The notes beneath the pieces are model-generated. The model did no database searches. It saw nothing but the letters and a program-made list of their open reading frames with translations, and was not told the origin of the DNA. DNA of 64,000 nucleotides from Bacteroidota bacterium (GTDB lineage: Bacteria > Bacteroidota > Bacteroidia > Bacteroidales > JAAUTT01): positions 391,762 through 455,761 of the forward strand of contig JAUZOO010000001.1 in the NCBI GenBank assembly GCA_030706405.1, read 5' to 3'. A program made the translations under genes and the position numbers. Positions within the stretch are counted from its first letter, which is position 1. Each line of letters begins with the position of its first letter. Below are positions 43,122 to 51,345 of this stretch, in pieces.

Positions 43122-43425
43122 GTTTATTGGCACATGCCCTTCAAAAGTTATATTTGCAAAATATTTTTTTGTTTCTTATTTTTTAATATACAATATATTG
43201 ATTATTAATATATTGTTTTGAGTATCGTTTTTTTGATTGTCCAATGCATAGGATTTAGGTATGCTTTTTACTTATCGTCTTTGTTATCATTCAAATAATA
43301 TATTGTAAACCGAAGAAGATTCTTATTTTTTTTGTAGGTTTGGAAAATGTAATTTGAATATTGGAAATTAGAAGTTTAGAAAGTATTATTACCCCTATTG
43401 CGGTTGTATAATTTTTACTTAATAA
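43122..43425. promoter_or_regulatory. AT-rich upstream region of the bactofilin operon with TAATATATTG words
   Basis: This 304-base stretch has no gene. CAATATATTG (43191-43200) is a perfect palindrome; TAATATATTG recurs at 43206-43215 and 43296-43305. A TAGGTTTG -7-like element is at 43335-43342 without a well-spaced TTG; an alternative pairs the TTG at 43303-43305 with TATTTTTT 18 bases on. Either would drive the bactofilin and actin-like genes with a leader of about 80 bases. Assignment is tentative. Confidence 0.4.
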
Positions 43426-44019
43426 ATGGAATTTATTGATTCTATGAAATTTAAATTTATAGGAAAAACTAATCAGGATAATTATCCAAAAGAAATTTTG
43501 GAGGATGCCGGAGTTCCTTTTAGCGCTGAGAAGGTTTCTCGGATACACGCCGAAACTACAATTACCGGAACTTTTACCAGTTCCGACAATTTTTATTTTA
43601 ACGGCAGGCTTGTTGGCGATATAAAGCTTGAAAATAAGCTTGTGTTAGGCGAAAAGACCCAAATTATTGGAAATATTTTTGCCGTAAATTTAATTTGTCT
43701 GGGAAAAATAGAAGGTCAGGTCTATGTTAGGGAAAAGGCCATGTTCGGGCGTTCGTCTCAGTTTAAAGGTAAAATATCGGCTCCGGTATTGGAAGTAGAG
43801 AACGGAGCAATTTTTAATGCCGAATGTTTTATGGAGTCGTCAGAAGTACCGGTTCCGGAGCCTGTTGTTTCGGTACGGGAAATTCCTGTTGATAAACCCC
43901 GGGAAAAAATTCCCGAAGAGGTTTCGGTTTCAGCCGAGGAGGTTGAGTCCATTGTGGAAGAAAATTCGGAAATTTCATTTTTGAATGGAATTTTTAGGAG
44001 TAACACTAAAGAAGAATAA
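43426..44019 (+). CDS. Bactofilin (polymer-forming cytoskeletal protein)
   Basis: A 197-residue bactofilin. Residues about 38-140 form the right-handed beta-helix core with recurring short strands: AETTITGTFTSSDNFYFNGR, LVGDIKLENKLVLGEK, TQIIGNIFAVNLICLGKIEG, QVYVREKAMFGRSS. The N-terminal 35 residues are a flexible lead, and the C-terminal 45 are an acidic Pro/Glu/Val-rich tail. Bactofilins self-assemble into nucleotide-free filaments used for shape, polarity or scaffold roles. A second in-frame ATG at 43444 is possible. The actin-like gene starts 38 bases downstream, so the two probably form an operon, joining two cytoskeletal families. Confidence 0.92.
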   Translation: MEFIDSMKFKFIGKTNQDNYPKEILEDAGVPFSAEKVSRIHAETTITGTFTSSDNFYFNGRLVGDIKLENKLVLGEKTQIIGNIFAVNLICLGKIEGQVYVREKAMFGRSSQFKGKISAPVLEVENGAIFNAECFMESSEVPVPEPVVSVREIPVDKPREKIPEEVSVSAEEVESIVEENSEISFLNGIFRSNTKEE

Positions 44020-44057
44020 TAAGCAACCCTAATTAAATATTAAAATCACTAAAAAGT

Positions 44058-45098
44058 ATGGAAAAATCGGTCATTATTCCCAGTGTCTTTGAAGAAAACA
44101 CGATGGAGTTCTCTAAAATTGCCGAGAATTTTGTCGACGGGATACGCATCGTAAATTTTAACGATAAGGAGTATGTAGTTGGTAATTTAGCCCTTAGAGA
44201 GGGCGTCGCTCCCCACAAACTTATTAATAGTTCGGCGGAAGATATCGATTATCAATTGTTAGCTCTTACTGGACTCGTTACTTCAACGATGGGAACTTTT
44301 ACTAAATTGGTAGTTACTGCCGGTTTTCCCTACACTACTTTCCAGTCGTACCGTAAAAATGCCGAACGTTTCTATCTTGGCCGTCATGAAGTATGTTTTG
44401 ATGCGCGTACGTTTGGCCGTAACGAAGTGGAAAAGATGGATTTCACGGTCGATCAGGTTGATATTATCACCGAAATTGACGGTTGCATCAAAGCTATCCG
44501 TAACAGTGGCGAGAACGACAACTTTTTTATTGCCAGTATTGGCTTTGGAACTTTTGAAACTGCCCTTTCCACACCATCGGGTATTGTTCACCGTACTACT
44601 TACAGCACCAAAGGTATTTCGTATGCTGTAGACCTCACCGAAAGTGAATTGCAAAAGGAACATTATTTGAATCTGTTGACCGACCAGCAAATGGAACGTG
44701 CCTTTCAGCGAGGTTCGATTGTTGCAAACCGTCAGCGGCTTGATCTTACCGATTTAAGGACTAAATCTTTACGTACATATTATTCTGAAGTTATTTCGCC
44801 CGCCCTGCGCAAGAAATTTACCGACGAAGATTTTGTAAATACCGAAAAAATATACCTCGTGGGCGGAGGTGCATTATATTCCGAATTGGTGGAAATGTTT
44901 AAAATTGAATTTGGTTCTATTTTGGATGTAAAGGTATTTCCTAATCCTCACCTTTGTGCAGCAAAGGGTTTTTGCCTGAATTCGATGCAAAAAGCTAAAA
45001 GTATTGCCGATGTTGAAAAGCGTGAGCGCATTGCTTATGTTGGTATCGACCTTGGTAACTCAAACACCGCCATTGTTGTAAATACGCTCGAACAATAA
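44058..45098 (+). CDS. ParM/Alp-type actin-like protein with circularly permuted motif order
   Basis: A 346-residue member of the actin/ParM ATPase superfamily. In ordinary members the phosphate-1 motif (GIDLGN.NT) opens the protein. Here it is at the C-terminus, residues 329-337 (G329, D331, G333, N334, T337), followed only by nine residues. The N-terminus starts at VIIPSVFEE, the segment that normally follows phosphate-1, then YVVGNLAL, LVVTAGFP, phosphate-2-like SIGFGTFETA (160-169, Ser replacing the usual Asp), and the adenosine motif YLVGGGA (266-272). The 38-base gap after the bactofilin leaves no room for a hidden N-terminal copy. Possible roles are filament formation or segregation with the bactofilin; this is inference. 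Confidence 0.85.
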   Translation: MEKSVIIPSVFEENTMEFSKIAENFVDGIRIVNFNDKEYVVGNLALREGVAPHKLINSSAEDIDYQLLALTGLVTSTMGTFTKLVVTAGFPYTTFQSYRKNAERFYLGRHEVCFDARTFGRNEVEKMDFTVDQVDIITEIDGCIKAIRNSGENDNFFIASIGFGTFETALSTPSGIVHRTTYSTKGISYAVDLTESELQKEHYLNLLTDQQMERAFQRGSIVANRQRLDLTDLRTKSLRTYYSEVISPALRKKFTDEDFVNTEKIYLVGGGALYSELVEMFKIEFGSILDVKVFPNPHLCAAKGFCLNSMQKAKSIADVEKRERIAYVGIDLGNSNTAIVVNTLEQ

Positions 45099-45133
45099 CA
45101 GGATTGCTCTTTGGAGCGTCATTTTATAAAATT

Positions 45134-45170
45134 AAACTTTGTCAGGTAGAAGCCCGGCAAAGTTTTTTTT
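45134..45170 (+). terminator. Intrinsic terminator after the actin-like gene
   Basis: AAACTTTGTC (45134-45143) pairs with GGCAAAGTTT (45156-45165) with one G-T pair, loop of 12 bases, followed by TTTTT. It closes the bactofilin/actin-like operon. Confidence 0.85.
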
Positions 45171-45183
45171 GTTTTGGGGCATA

Positions 45184-46644
45184 TTAAAGCAAAGGACTGA
45201 AAATTCGGGAGATGGCTTCGCGGATTTCGTCCAGTCGTGAGCGTTTATCCCAGTCTTCGAGGGTTATTTCGTTGCTGTTCTCGAGATCGCAAAGGAACCA
45301 TTGCTGTAACTCCAAGGTTATGTCCTCATCGTAAATCAGTGCCGACACTTCAAAATTTTGGTCGAAACTGCGGATGTCCATGTTGGCCGTTCCTATCGAA
45401 CATAAAACGCCATCAACCAACAAAAGCTTGGAATGCGAGAATCCTTTCTGGTAAAAATAAATTTTAATGCCTGCCTCAAGCAATTCAGCCACATACGAAC
45501 GGGTTGCCCAATATACTATTCTGGAATCGGAACGTTCGGGGAGCATAATCCGGACGTCGAGACCACTGAGGGAGGCCGATTTTAGTGCGGTAAGGATGCT
45601 CTCGTTCGGCATAAAATAGGGCGTTGAAATGTAAATAGCCGATTTGGCGCTCGAAATTGCGGCAAAGTATGCTTGCATGATGCTCGACCAGTCCGAATCG
45701 GGACCGCTTGCTGTAATCTGAACCAGATGTTTTTCGGTTATATCCGTATCCGGGAAATAAATATCCTGGTTAACAACTTCTTCGCTAACAAAATACCAAT
45801 CAATAAGAAATACTGTCTGGAGCGATTTCACAGCTTCTCCTTCGAGGCGTAAATGCGTATCGCGCCAAATACCAAGTTCTTCGCTTCCCTGAAGGTAACG
45901 GTCTGCCACGTTAAGTCCACCCACGAAACCTGTATGGCCATCTACCACCACTATTTTGCGGTGATTGCGGTAATTTATTTTGTTGGTCAGCGATGGGAAA
46001 CGCACCGGAAGAAATGAATAAACTTCTACCCCTGCATCGTCGAGCGAATCGATAAAGTGTTTGGGTAATCCCCAACAACCCACATCGTCATAAATTAAAC
46101 GCACCTTAACTCCTTCTTGAGCTTTTTTTATTAATAATTTACGGATAAGGTTTCCAAGGTGGTCATCTTCAATAATATAATATTCGAGGTGAATGTGGTG
46201 TTGAGCCTTTTCAATGGCGTCGATGATTGAGTCGAATGTTGCCCGGCCATTTTGAAGAATGAAAACTTTGTTTTTTTCAGTAAGTAACGATTTGCTGTTA
46301 TTAAGCAACAGTCGCATAATATTGGTCTTACTTTTAACTTTTTCGCTTAAAAAATCGTCTTTTTGAGGAAGGTCGATGAACTGGTCGTGACTCAGACGTT
46401 TAATATGTTTGAGGTCGGCGAGTTCTTTGCGGGAAAAGATTTTTTCTTTGCGGTAGTTTTTCCCAAAGAAGAAATACAGGATAATGCCCACAATGGGAAG
46501 CAGGAAAACGACCAATATCCAGGAGATGGTTTTAAGTGGGTCGCCTTTCTGCTGGATAATGAGAATTATAGTAAAGGCAACGGTGATAAAGTAAAAACCG
46601 TCTGCAATTGTATTTATCGATTCTCGAAAAATGTCCTGGAACAT
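45184..46644 (-). CDS. cls: Cardiolipin synthase (phospholipase D superfamily)
   Basis: A 486-residue membrane enzyme when started at MFQDIFRES (ATG 46644). The longer frame to 46710 would cover a -7 element. Two N-terminal transmembrane helices (FYFITVAFTIILIIQ and ISWILVVFLLPIVGIILYFFF) precede two PLD domains. The catalytic HKD motifs are NHRKIVVVDG with FVGGLN, and HSKLLLVDG with SIGTANMD. The reaction joins two phosphatidylglycerols to make cardiolipin plus glycerol. Both motifs are intact and length is normal for bacterial ClsA/ClsB-type enzymes. It is monocistronic, convergent with the actin-like gene. Confidence 0.93.
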   Translation of the reverse strand: MFQDIFRESINTIADGFYFITVAFTIILIIQQKGDPLKTISWILVVFLLPIVGIILYFFFGKNYRKEKIFSRKELADLKHIKRLSHDQFIDLPQKDDFLSEKVKSKTNIMRLLLNNSKSLLTEKNKVFILQNGRATFDSIIDAIEKAQHHIHLEYYIIEDDHLGNLIRKLLIKKAQEGVKVRLIYDDVGCWGLPKHFIDSLDDAGVEVYSFLPVRFPSLTNKINYRNHRKIVVVDGHTGFVGGLNVADRYLQGSEELGIWRDTHLRLEGEAVKSLQTVFLIDWYFVSEEVVNQDIYFPDTDITEKHLVQITASGPDSDWSSIMQAYFAAISSAKSAIYISTPYFMPNESILTALKSASLSGLDVRIMLPERSDSRIVYWATRSYVAELLEAGIKIYFYQKGFSHSKLLLVDGVLCSIGTANMDIRSFDQNFEVSALIYDEDITLELQQWFLCDLENSNEITLEDWDKRSRLDEIREAISRIFSPLL

Positions 46645-46664
46645 AGGTTTGGGTTGAAGTTGTT

Positions 46665-46672
46665 CAAAGTTA
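46665..46672 (-). promoter_or_regulatory. Candidate -7 element for cls
   Basis: On the minus strand these bases read TAACTTTG (TAnnTTTG), ending 20 bases before the ATG at 46644. No TTG at normal -33 spacing. Confidence 0.4.
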
Positions 46673-46708
46673 GTAAAATCCTTGCAAACTAAAGTTTGAT
46701 GATAGTGC

Positions 46709-46749
46709 ACAAAAAAGCCTGTCAGGAGCTATGTCTGGCAGGCTTTTGT
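46709..46749 (-). terminator. Intrinsic terminator after gpmI
   Basis: An ACAAAA-rich stem with AAGCCTGTCAG pairing CTGGCAGGCTT (one G-T pair), nine-base loop, T-rich on the minus-strand exit side. It lies 35 bases after the gpmI stop and just upstream of cls. Confidence 0.8.
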
Positions 46750-46783
46750 CTTATTACTGAGTTCTAAGTACTTTTTAGTATTT

Positions 46784-48301
46784 CTAGATTAATACCTTTC
46801 CGGTCATTTCTGCAGGAACGTCAAGTCCTATCATGGTAAGCAGGGTAGGGGCAACGTCGGCAAGAATACCGTTTTGAACGGTTTTGAAGCGGTCGCTGAT
46901 CAAAAGACATGGAACCGGGTTGAGCGAGTGTGCCGTGTTTACGCTACCATCTTCGTTAATGGCATTGTCGGCATTACCATGGTCAGCAATAATCATGGCT
47001 TCGTAACCGTTTTCGATGGCGGTTTTAACAACTTCGCCCACGCAGGCATCAACCGTTTTAATAGCGGTTTGGATAGCACTGTAAACTCCTGTGTGACCAA
47101 CCATGTCGCCATTAGCAAAGTTGAGGGCAATAAAATCAAATTTTTGTTTTTTTAACTCGGCAACTACGGCATCTTTTACTTGCGGAGCGCTCATTTCAGG
47201 CTGCAAATCGTATGTAGCCACTTTAGGCGAGTTGATGAGGATACGTTCTTCTCCGTCGAAGTTCTGTTCGCGTCCACCGCTCATGAAGAAAGTAACGTGT
47301 GCGTATTTCTCGGTTTCGGCAATGCGTAATTGTTTAAGCCCGGCATTGGCAACAACTTCACCAATGGTTTTAGCTACATTATCCTTGTCGTAAATGATGT
47401 GAACATTCTTGAAAGAGTCATCGTAGCGGGTCATGGTAAGGTAATACAGCGGAAGTGCTTTCATTCCTTGTTCGGGGAAATCCTGTTGCGACAAAGCAAT
47501 GGTAATCTGGCGCAAACGGTCGGTACGGTAGTTGAAACAAATTACTACGTCGCCGGGTTTGATTGTACCCAGGGGTTGGTCGTTCCCATCAACAAATACA
47601 ACGGGTTTGATGAATTCGTCGGTAATGCCTTCGGCATATGATTCTTCAATGGCTTTAATGGCATCGGTAGCTTTTTTGCCAACGCCGTTTACCATAAGGT
47701 CGTAGCCCAGTTTAACACGCTCCCAGCGTTTGTCGCGGTCCATGCTGTAATAACGACCAATGAGCGAAGCCAGTTTGGCGTTTGAAGTTTTCAGGCTTTC
47801 AACCACTTCTTTCATGAAACCGAGCCCGCTTTTAGGATCAGTGTCACGTCCATCGGTAAGGGCATGAACAAATACATCGTTCAATCCGTACTCTTTGGTA
47901 AGGTCGCAGAGTTTGAACAGGTGACTGCTCATAGCGTGAACGCCGCCATCGCCGATAAGGCCGATGAGGTGTACGCTTTTGTTGTTTTCCTTGGCATAGG
48001 TAAAAGCCTTTACCAGTTCGGGGTTGGAGGCTATGGTGTTTTCGCGGATTGCTTTGTTGATTTTTACCAAATCCTGGTATAAAACGCGGCCGGCACCAAT
48101 GTTAAGGTGACCAACTTCGGAGTTACCCATCTGGCCGTCGGGAAGACCAACATTTTCGCCGGATGTAAGTAGTTGCGAATGTGGATATTTTTCAAAAATG
48201 GCATCTACGTTCGGAGTGGGAGTGCTAAAAATTACATCACCTTTCGACTTATTTCCAATTCCCCAACCATCGAGGATTAATAAAATAGCTTTCTTGTTCA
48301 T
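46784..48301 (-). CDS. gpmI: 2,3-bisphosphoglycerate-independent phosphoglycerate mutase
   Basis: A 505-residue glycolytic enzyme of the alkaline phosphatase superfamily that interconverts 3- and 2-phosphoglycerate, normally with two manganese ions. Landmarks: [10 protein letters not shown] with metal ligand D11, the phosphoserine nucleophile S61 in [29 protein letters not shown], the [13 protein letters not shown] segment, [12 protein letters not shown], and [10 protein letters not shown] with the last metal-binding Asp-His. Length matches the standard 505-515 residues and all active-site motifs are present. It has its own terminator and candidate -7 element, so it is monocistronic. Confidence 0.97.
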   Translation of the reverse strand: MNKKAILLILDGWGIGNKSKGDVIFSTPTPNVDAIFEKYPHSQLLTSGENVGLPDGQMGNSEVGHLNIGAGRVLYQDLVKINKAIRENTIASNPELVKAFTYAKENNKSVHLIGLIGDGGVHAMSSHLFKLCDLTKEYGLNDVFVHALTDGRDTDPKSGLGFMKEVVESLKTSNAKLASLIGRYYSMDRDKRWERVKLGYDLMVNGVGKKATDAIKAIEESYAEGITDEFIKPVVFVDGNDQPLGTIKPGDVVICFNYRTDRLRQITIALSQQDFPEQGMKALPLYYLTMTRYDDSFKNVHIIYDKDNVAKTIGEVVANAGLKQLRIAETEKYAHVTFFMSGGREQNFDGEERILINSPKVATYDLQPEMSAPQVKDAVVAELKKQKFDFIALNFANGDMVGHTGVYSAIQTAIKTVDACVGEVVKTAIENGYEAMIIADHGNADNAINEDGSVNTAHSLNPVPCLLISDRFKTVQNGILADVAPTLLTMIGLDVPAEMTGKVLI

Positions 48302-48345
48302 TATAAAGAGAATTATTTGTTTTTACAACGTTTTAAAAAATTACG

Positions 48346-48353
48346 CAAAGATA
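48346..48353 (-). promoter_or_regulatory. Candidate -7 element for gpmI
   Basis: Minus strand TATCTTTG (TAnnTTTG), ending 44 bases before the ATG at 48301. The -33 TTG is not at normal spacing. Confidence 0.4.
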
Positions 48354-48507
48354 CGAATTAAAGATACAAGTGCTAAGCCGTTAATGCTATAAAAAGCTAC
48401 AGGCGTTCTGTGCCGGGGCCCAAAATAGGAAGCTATAAATGGCACAAATGCAGCTCTATAACAATTAACCCCTGGGTAATTGTTCATTTTAATTGGGCAA
48501 TAAAAAA

Positions 48508-48537
48508 GGCTTTTTAGAAGTTTATTTCTAAAAAGCC
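48508..48537 (-). terminator. Intrinsic terminator after lgt
   Basis: GGCTTTTTAGAA (48508-48519) pairs perfectly with TTCTAAAAAGCC (48526-48537), six-base loop; on the minus strand it is followed by TTTTTTATT. It lies 28 bases past the lgt stop. Confidence 0.9.
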
Positions 48538-48565
48538 CGATGGTTTTATTTCTGTATAGTATGAT

Positions 48566-49369
48566 CTATTGCTGAGCAGTTTTGTCTGATTTCCGGTAAA
48601 TGTAATAGATGATCGCTGCTCCGGCCAGTACGAAGGGGATTGAAAGCCATTGTCCCATATCGAGGGCCATATTTTTTTCGAATTCAACCTGCGGGTTTTT
48701 AATAAATTCGATCAGAAAACGCATGGTAAAGGTAAGTATCAGGAACAATCCGAATAATAATCCTTCTTTGGGTTTCCCTTTATGATGGTAATATAACCAG
48801 TATAATAATAAAAATATGGATAAGTATGAGAGTGCCTCATAAATCTGTGTTGGGTGTTTGGCAATGGTTTCGCCTTCGCGATCAAAAATGAATCCCCAGG
48901 GGAGCGAAGTCTGCACACCGTAAATTTCCGAATTCATAAGGTTTCCCATACGGATAAAAAATCCGGCTAAAGCCACGGTGATGACAATCCGGTCGAGTGT
49001 CCAGAAATAGGTTCGGTTTTCTTTTTTCTTAAAAAGGTACAATGCAACGAGAATACCAATAGCTGCACCGTGACTGGCCAGCCCGCCGTGCCAGATTTTA
49101 AGGATTTCGAGCGGGTTGCTCAGGTAATAGCCCGGTTCATAAAGGAGGCAATGCCCGAGACGGGCACCGATTACAGTTCCTAAAGCCATGTAAACCGTAA
49201 GGCGGTCGAGTACTTCGAGGCGAACATCTTCGAGCTTAAAGAAGCGGGTAAAAAGTACGTATCCGAAATAGAATGAGGCTGCAAACAGCAAGCCGTACCA
49301 GCGAACCGACAATCCACCCAAATGAAATATCTCAGGGTCAACATTCCAATGTATAAATTCGAGGAGCAT
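48566..49369 (-). CDS. lgt: Prolipoprotein diacylglyceryl transferase
   Basis: A 267-residue inner-membrane enzyme that transfers diacylglycerol from phosphatidylglycerol to the lipobox Cys. The ATG at 49369 (MLLEFIHWNVDPEIF) is the natural start; the frame extends to 49417 through sequence that would overlap the promoter. Seven hydrophobic helices are visible. Conserved motifs: VRWYGLLFA, IWHGGLASHGAAIG with the key His, and FIRMGNLMNSEIYG with the Arg-Gly-N-x-N signature. The C-terminus is hydrophobic then basic. It is divergent from the Ig-like lipoprotein gene, whose product is itself an Lgt substrate. Confidence 0.96.
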   Translation of the reverse strand: MLLEFIHWNVDPEIFHLGGLSVRWYGLLFAASFYFGYVLFTRFFKLEDVRLEVLDRLTVYMALGTVIGARLGHCLLYEPGYYLSNPLEILKIWHGGLASHGAAIGILVALYLFKKKENRTYFWTLDRIVITVALAGFFIRMGNLMNSEIYGVQTSLPWGFIFDREGETIAKHPTQIYEALSYLSIFLLLYWLYYHHKGKPKEGLLFGLFLILTFTMRFLIEFIKNPQVEFEKNMALDMGQWLSIPFVLAGAAIIYYIYRKSDKTAQQ

Positions 49370-49397
49370 GTCCAATATTTTTAAATTTGACAGTGGA

Positions 49398-49405
49398 CAA
49401 AGGTA
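49398..49405 (-). promoter_or_regulatory. Candidate -7 element for lgt
   Basis: Minus strand TACCTTTG (TAnnTTTG), ending 28 bases before the ATG at 49369. It supports the shorter lgt start. Confidence 0.4.
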
Positions 49406-49571
49406 ATAAAACATCAATATTGGCTATTAAAATGAAGTTATAATTACCCTGCGTGTGTATAAACTTAGTAAGTTTGCAGTTTATAACCGTTTGAGCCATT
49501 TTGTTTGGCAAAAATAACGTGATTATAGTCAATTGCTTATAAGCTCAGGACAATAAGAAATTAAGATAACA

Positions 49572-51329
49572 ATGACATTGAAACTGATTCGGAACATTGC
49601 CTTTGCCGGCTTTATTATTGCGATGGTTACAGCTTGTGCCAAAATGGGTTATCCCGTGGGTGGAAAGAAAGATGTTACCCCGCCCAAACTGGTGTCGAGC
49701 AAGCCAGGGGTTAATGCTACTAACTTTAAAGGTAAGAAGATAGAACTTACGTTCGACGAGTTCATCCAGATTAACGATATAACCAAGTATTTTGTGACTT
49801 CGCCGCCGATGAAAAAGAAGCCTTCGGTAATTCAGCGTGGCAAGTCCATTTACATTACCCTCGAAGAAGATCTGAAGCCCAATACCACGTATCGTTTTTT
49901 CTTTGGCGATGCCATTGTTGACCTTAACGAGAAGAATCCGCTCCGTAATTTTGAGTTTGTCTTTTCTACCGGAAGTTATGTTGATTCGCTTACATTCCGC
50001 GGACGGGTAGTAAATGCTTTTGATCATAAAGCCGACAAAGATGGCATGTACGTAATGCTGTACAGCCAGAACCATGATTCTATCCCCCGTAAGCAATTAC
50101 CCGATTATGTATCAAAGGCTAATGCCGGAGGTTGGTTTACCATTACGCATATACGTCCGGCCGACTTCATGATTTTTGCACTTAAAGATTTAAACCAGAA
50201 TTATCTGTTCGATCTTCCGAATGAACCGATTGCTTTTGCCGACAGCCTTATCCGTATTGGCAAAAACTATTTTATCCCGGATAGCGTTTTAAGGGCCGAT
50301 ACCATTTCTCCTGATTCCGTTAAGCGTACTCATTTCAAGTCACAGATACAGCTTTATTCATTTACCGAAGATCACGAAAAGCAATACCTGAAAAAATACG
50401 AGCGAAAAACCCCCGAAAAACTCGACTTTATTTTCAATACTTCCATAGTTAAGGATTTGAAGATTGACCCGCTAAATTTTACTGCTTCGAAATGGTTATT
50501 ACCCGACCAAAAAGTTAATAATGACACCATGAGCTATTGGATAACCGACCCGTCGGTATTTCAAAAAGATACGGTCAGTGTGAAATTATCCTATTGGGTT
50601 GCTGACAGCCTGGAACGGCTGAAGCCTAAATATGATACCGTGGCTATGGTGTTTAAACGGCCTACGGTTCCCAAAAAACGACAACAGGCTACTGCTGTTC
50701 AGTTGCAGCCCTCGCATTTTTCATTAATGTCTTCGATACCGTCGGGCGGTACGCTCGACCTGAATAGTAATATCGTGCTTACTGCATCATCGCCCATAGC
50801 GTCGATTGATACTTCAAAAATTAAATTGACGAAACTGATAAATAAAAAGATTATTCCTGTAAAATTCAGGTTTTTGAGAGATAGCCTTCAGGATAGGCTA
50901 TACCGGATAAAATTTAAGACGGAACCTAAAACCGATTATAAGCTGGTAATAGATTCCACCGCATTTACCGATATTTATCATCAGGTGAGCGATTCTGTCG
51001 GAGCTGCATTTCAAACTCAACGCGAGGATTATTACGGAAGTATTAAACTAACCGTTTCGGGAGTGAAGGAAACGGTGATAGTACAACTGCTGGGGGATAA
51101 AGAGGACGTTCTTCGGCAGAAGACTATTCAACGCGACGAAGCCGTACTGTTTGATTTTCTTCAACCCGGCAAGTATAAGGTAAAGGCATGCTTCGACCGG
51201 AACCATAATGGTAAATGGGATACGGGTAACTTTGCCAAGAAGCTGCAACCCGAAAAGGTTCTCTATTACGACAAGGAATTTACGTTACGTTCTAACTGGG
51301 AAATAACTGAATCGTGGAAATTGGAGTAG
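49572..51329 (+). CDS. Ig-like domain lipoprotein
   Basis: A 585-residue lipoprotein. The signal peptide ends in a lipobox (MVTAC), placing the lipidated Cys at residue 22. Residues about 35-130 form a Big_5-type Ig-like domain (TPPKLVSSKPGVNATNFKGK, then DEFIQI, KPNTTYRFFFGDAIVDLNE). The remainder is beta-rich, with a likely carboxypeptidase-regulatory-like fold near the end (FLQPGKYKVKACFDRNHNGK). This family is widespread in Bacteroidota but its role is unknown to me. A TAAGTTTG -7-like element is at 49469-49476, 95 bases upstream. The gene end forms a hairpin with the start of the convergent stop region. Confidence 0.82.
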   Translation: MTLKLIRNIAFAGFIIAMVTACAKMGYPVGGKKDVTPPKLVSSKPGVNATNFKGKKIELTFDEFIQINDITKYFVTSPPMKKKPSVIQRGKSIYITLEEDLKPNTTYRFFFGDAIVDLNEKNPLRNFEFVFSTGSYVDSLTFRGRVVNAFDHKADKDGMYVMLYSQNHDSIPRKQLPDYVSKANAGGWFTITHIRPADFMIFALKDLNQNYLFDLPNEPIAFADSLIRIGKNYFIPDSVLRADTISPDSVKRTHFKSQIQLYSFTEDHEKQYLKKYERKTPEKLDFIFNTSIVKDLKIDPLNFTASKWLLPDQKVNNDTMSYWITDPSVFQKDTVSVKLSYWVADSLERLKPKYDTVAMVFKRPTVPKKRQQATAVQLQPSHFSLMSSIPSGGTLDLNSNIVLTASSPIASIDTSKIKLTKLINKKIIPVKFRFLRDSLQDRLYRIKFKTEPKTDYKLVIDSTAFTDIYHQVSDSVGAAFQTQREDYYGSIKLTVSGVKETVIVQLLGDKEDVLRQKTIQRDEAVLFDFLQPGKYKVKACFDRNHNGKWDTGNFAKKLQPEKVLYYDKEFTLRSNWEITESWKLE

Positions 51330-51345
51330 CCCCAAGGCTACTCTC
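51323..51345. terminator. Short hairpin between two convergent genes
   Basis: GAGTAGCC (51324-51331) pairs with GGCTACTC (51336-51343) around a CCAA loop in the eight-base gap between the lipoprotein and USP stop codons. No clear T-tract follows in either direction. Confidence 0.45.

Noticed and set aside
44058-45098. Actin-like gene as an N-terminally truncated pseudogene
   Set aside because: A truncation would explain the missing phosphate-1 at the start, but not the complete GIDLGNSNT motif at the end. The frame is intact and spaced normally from its neighbour and terminator.
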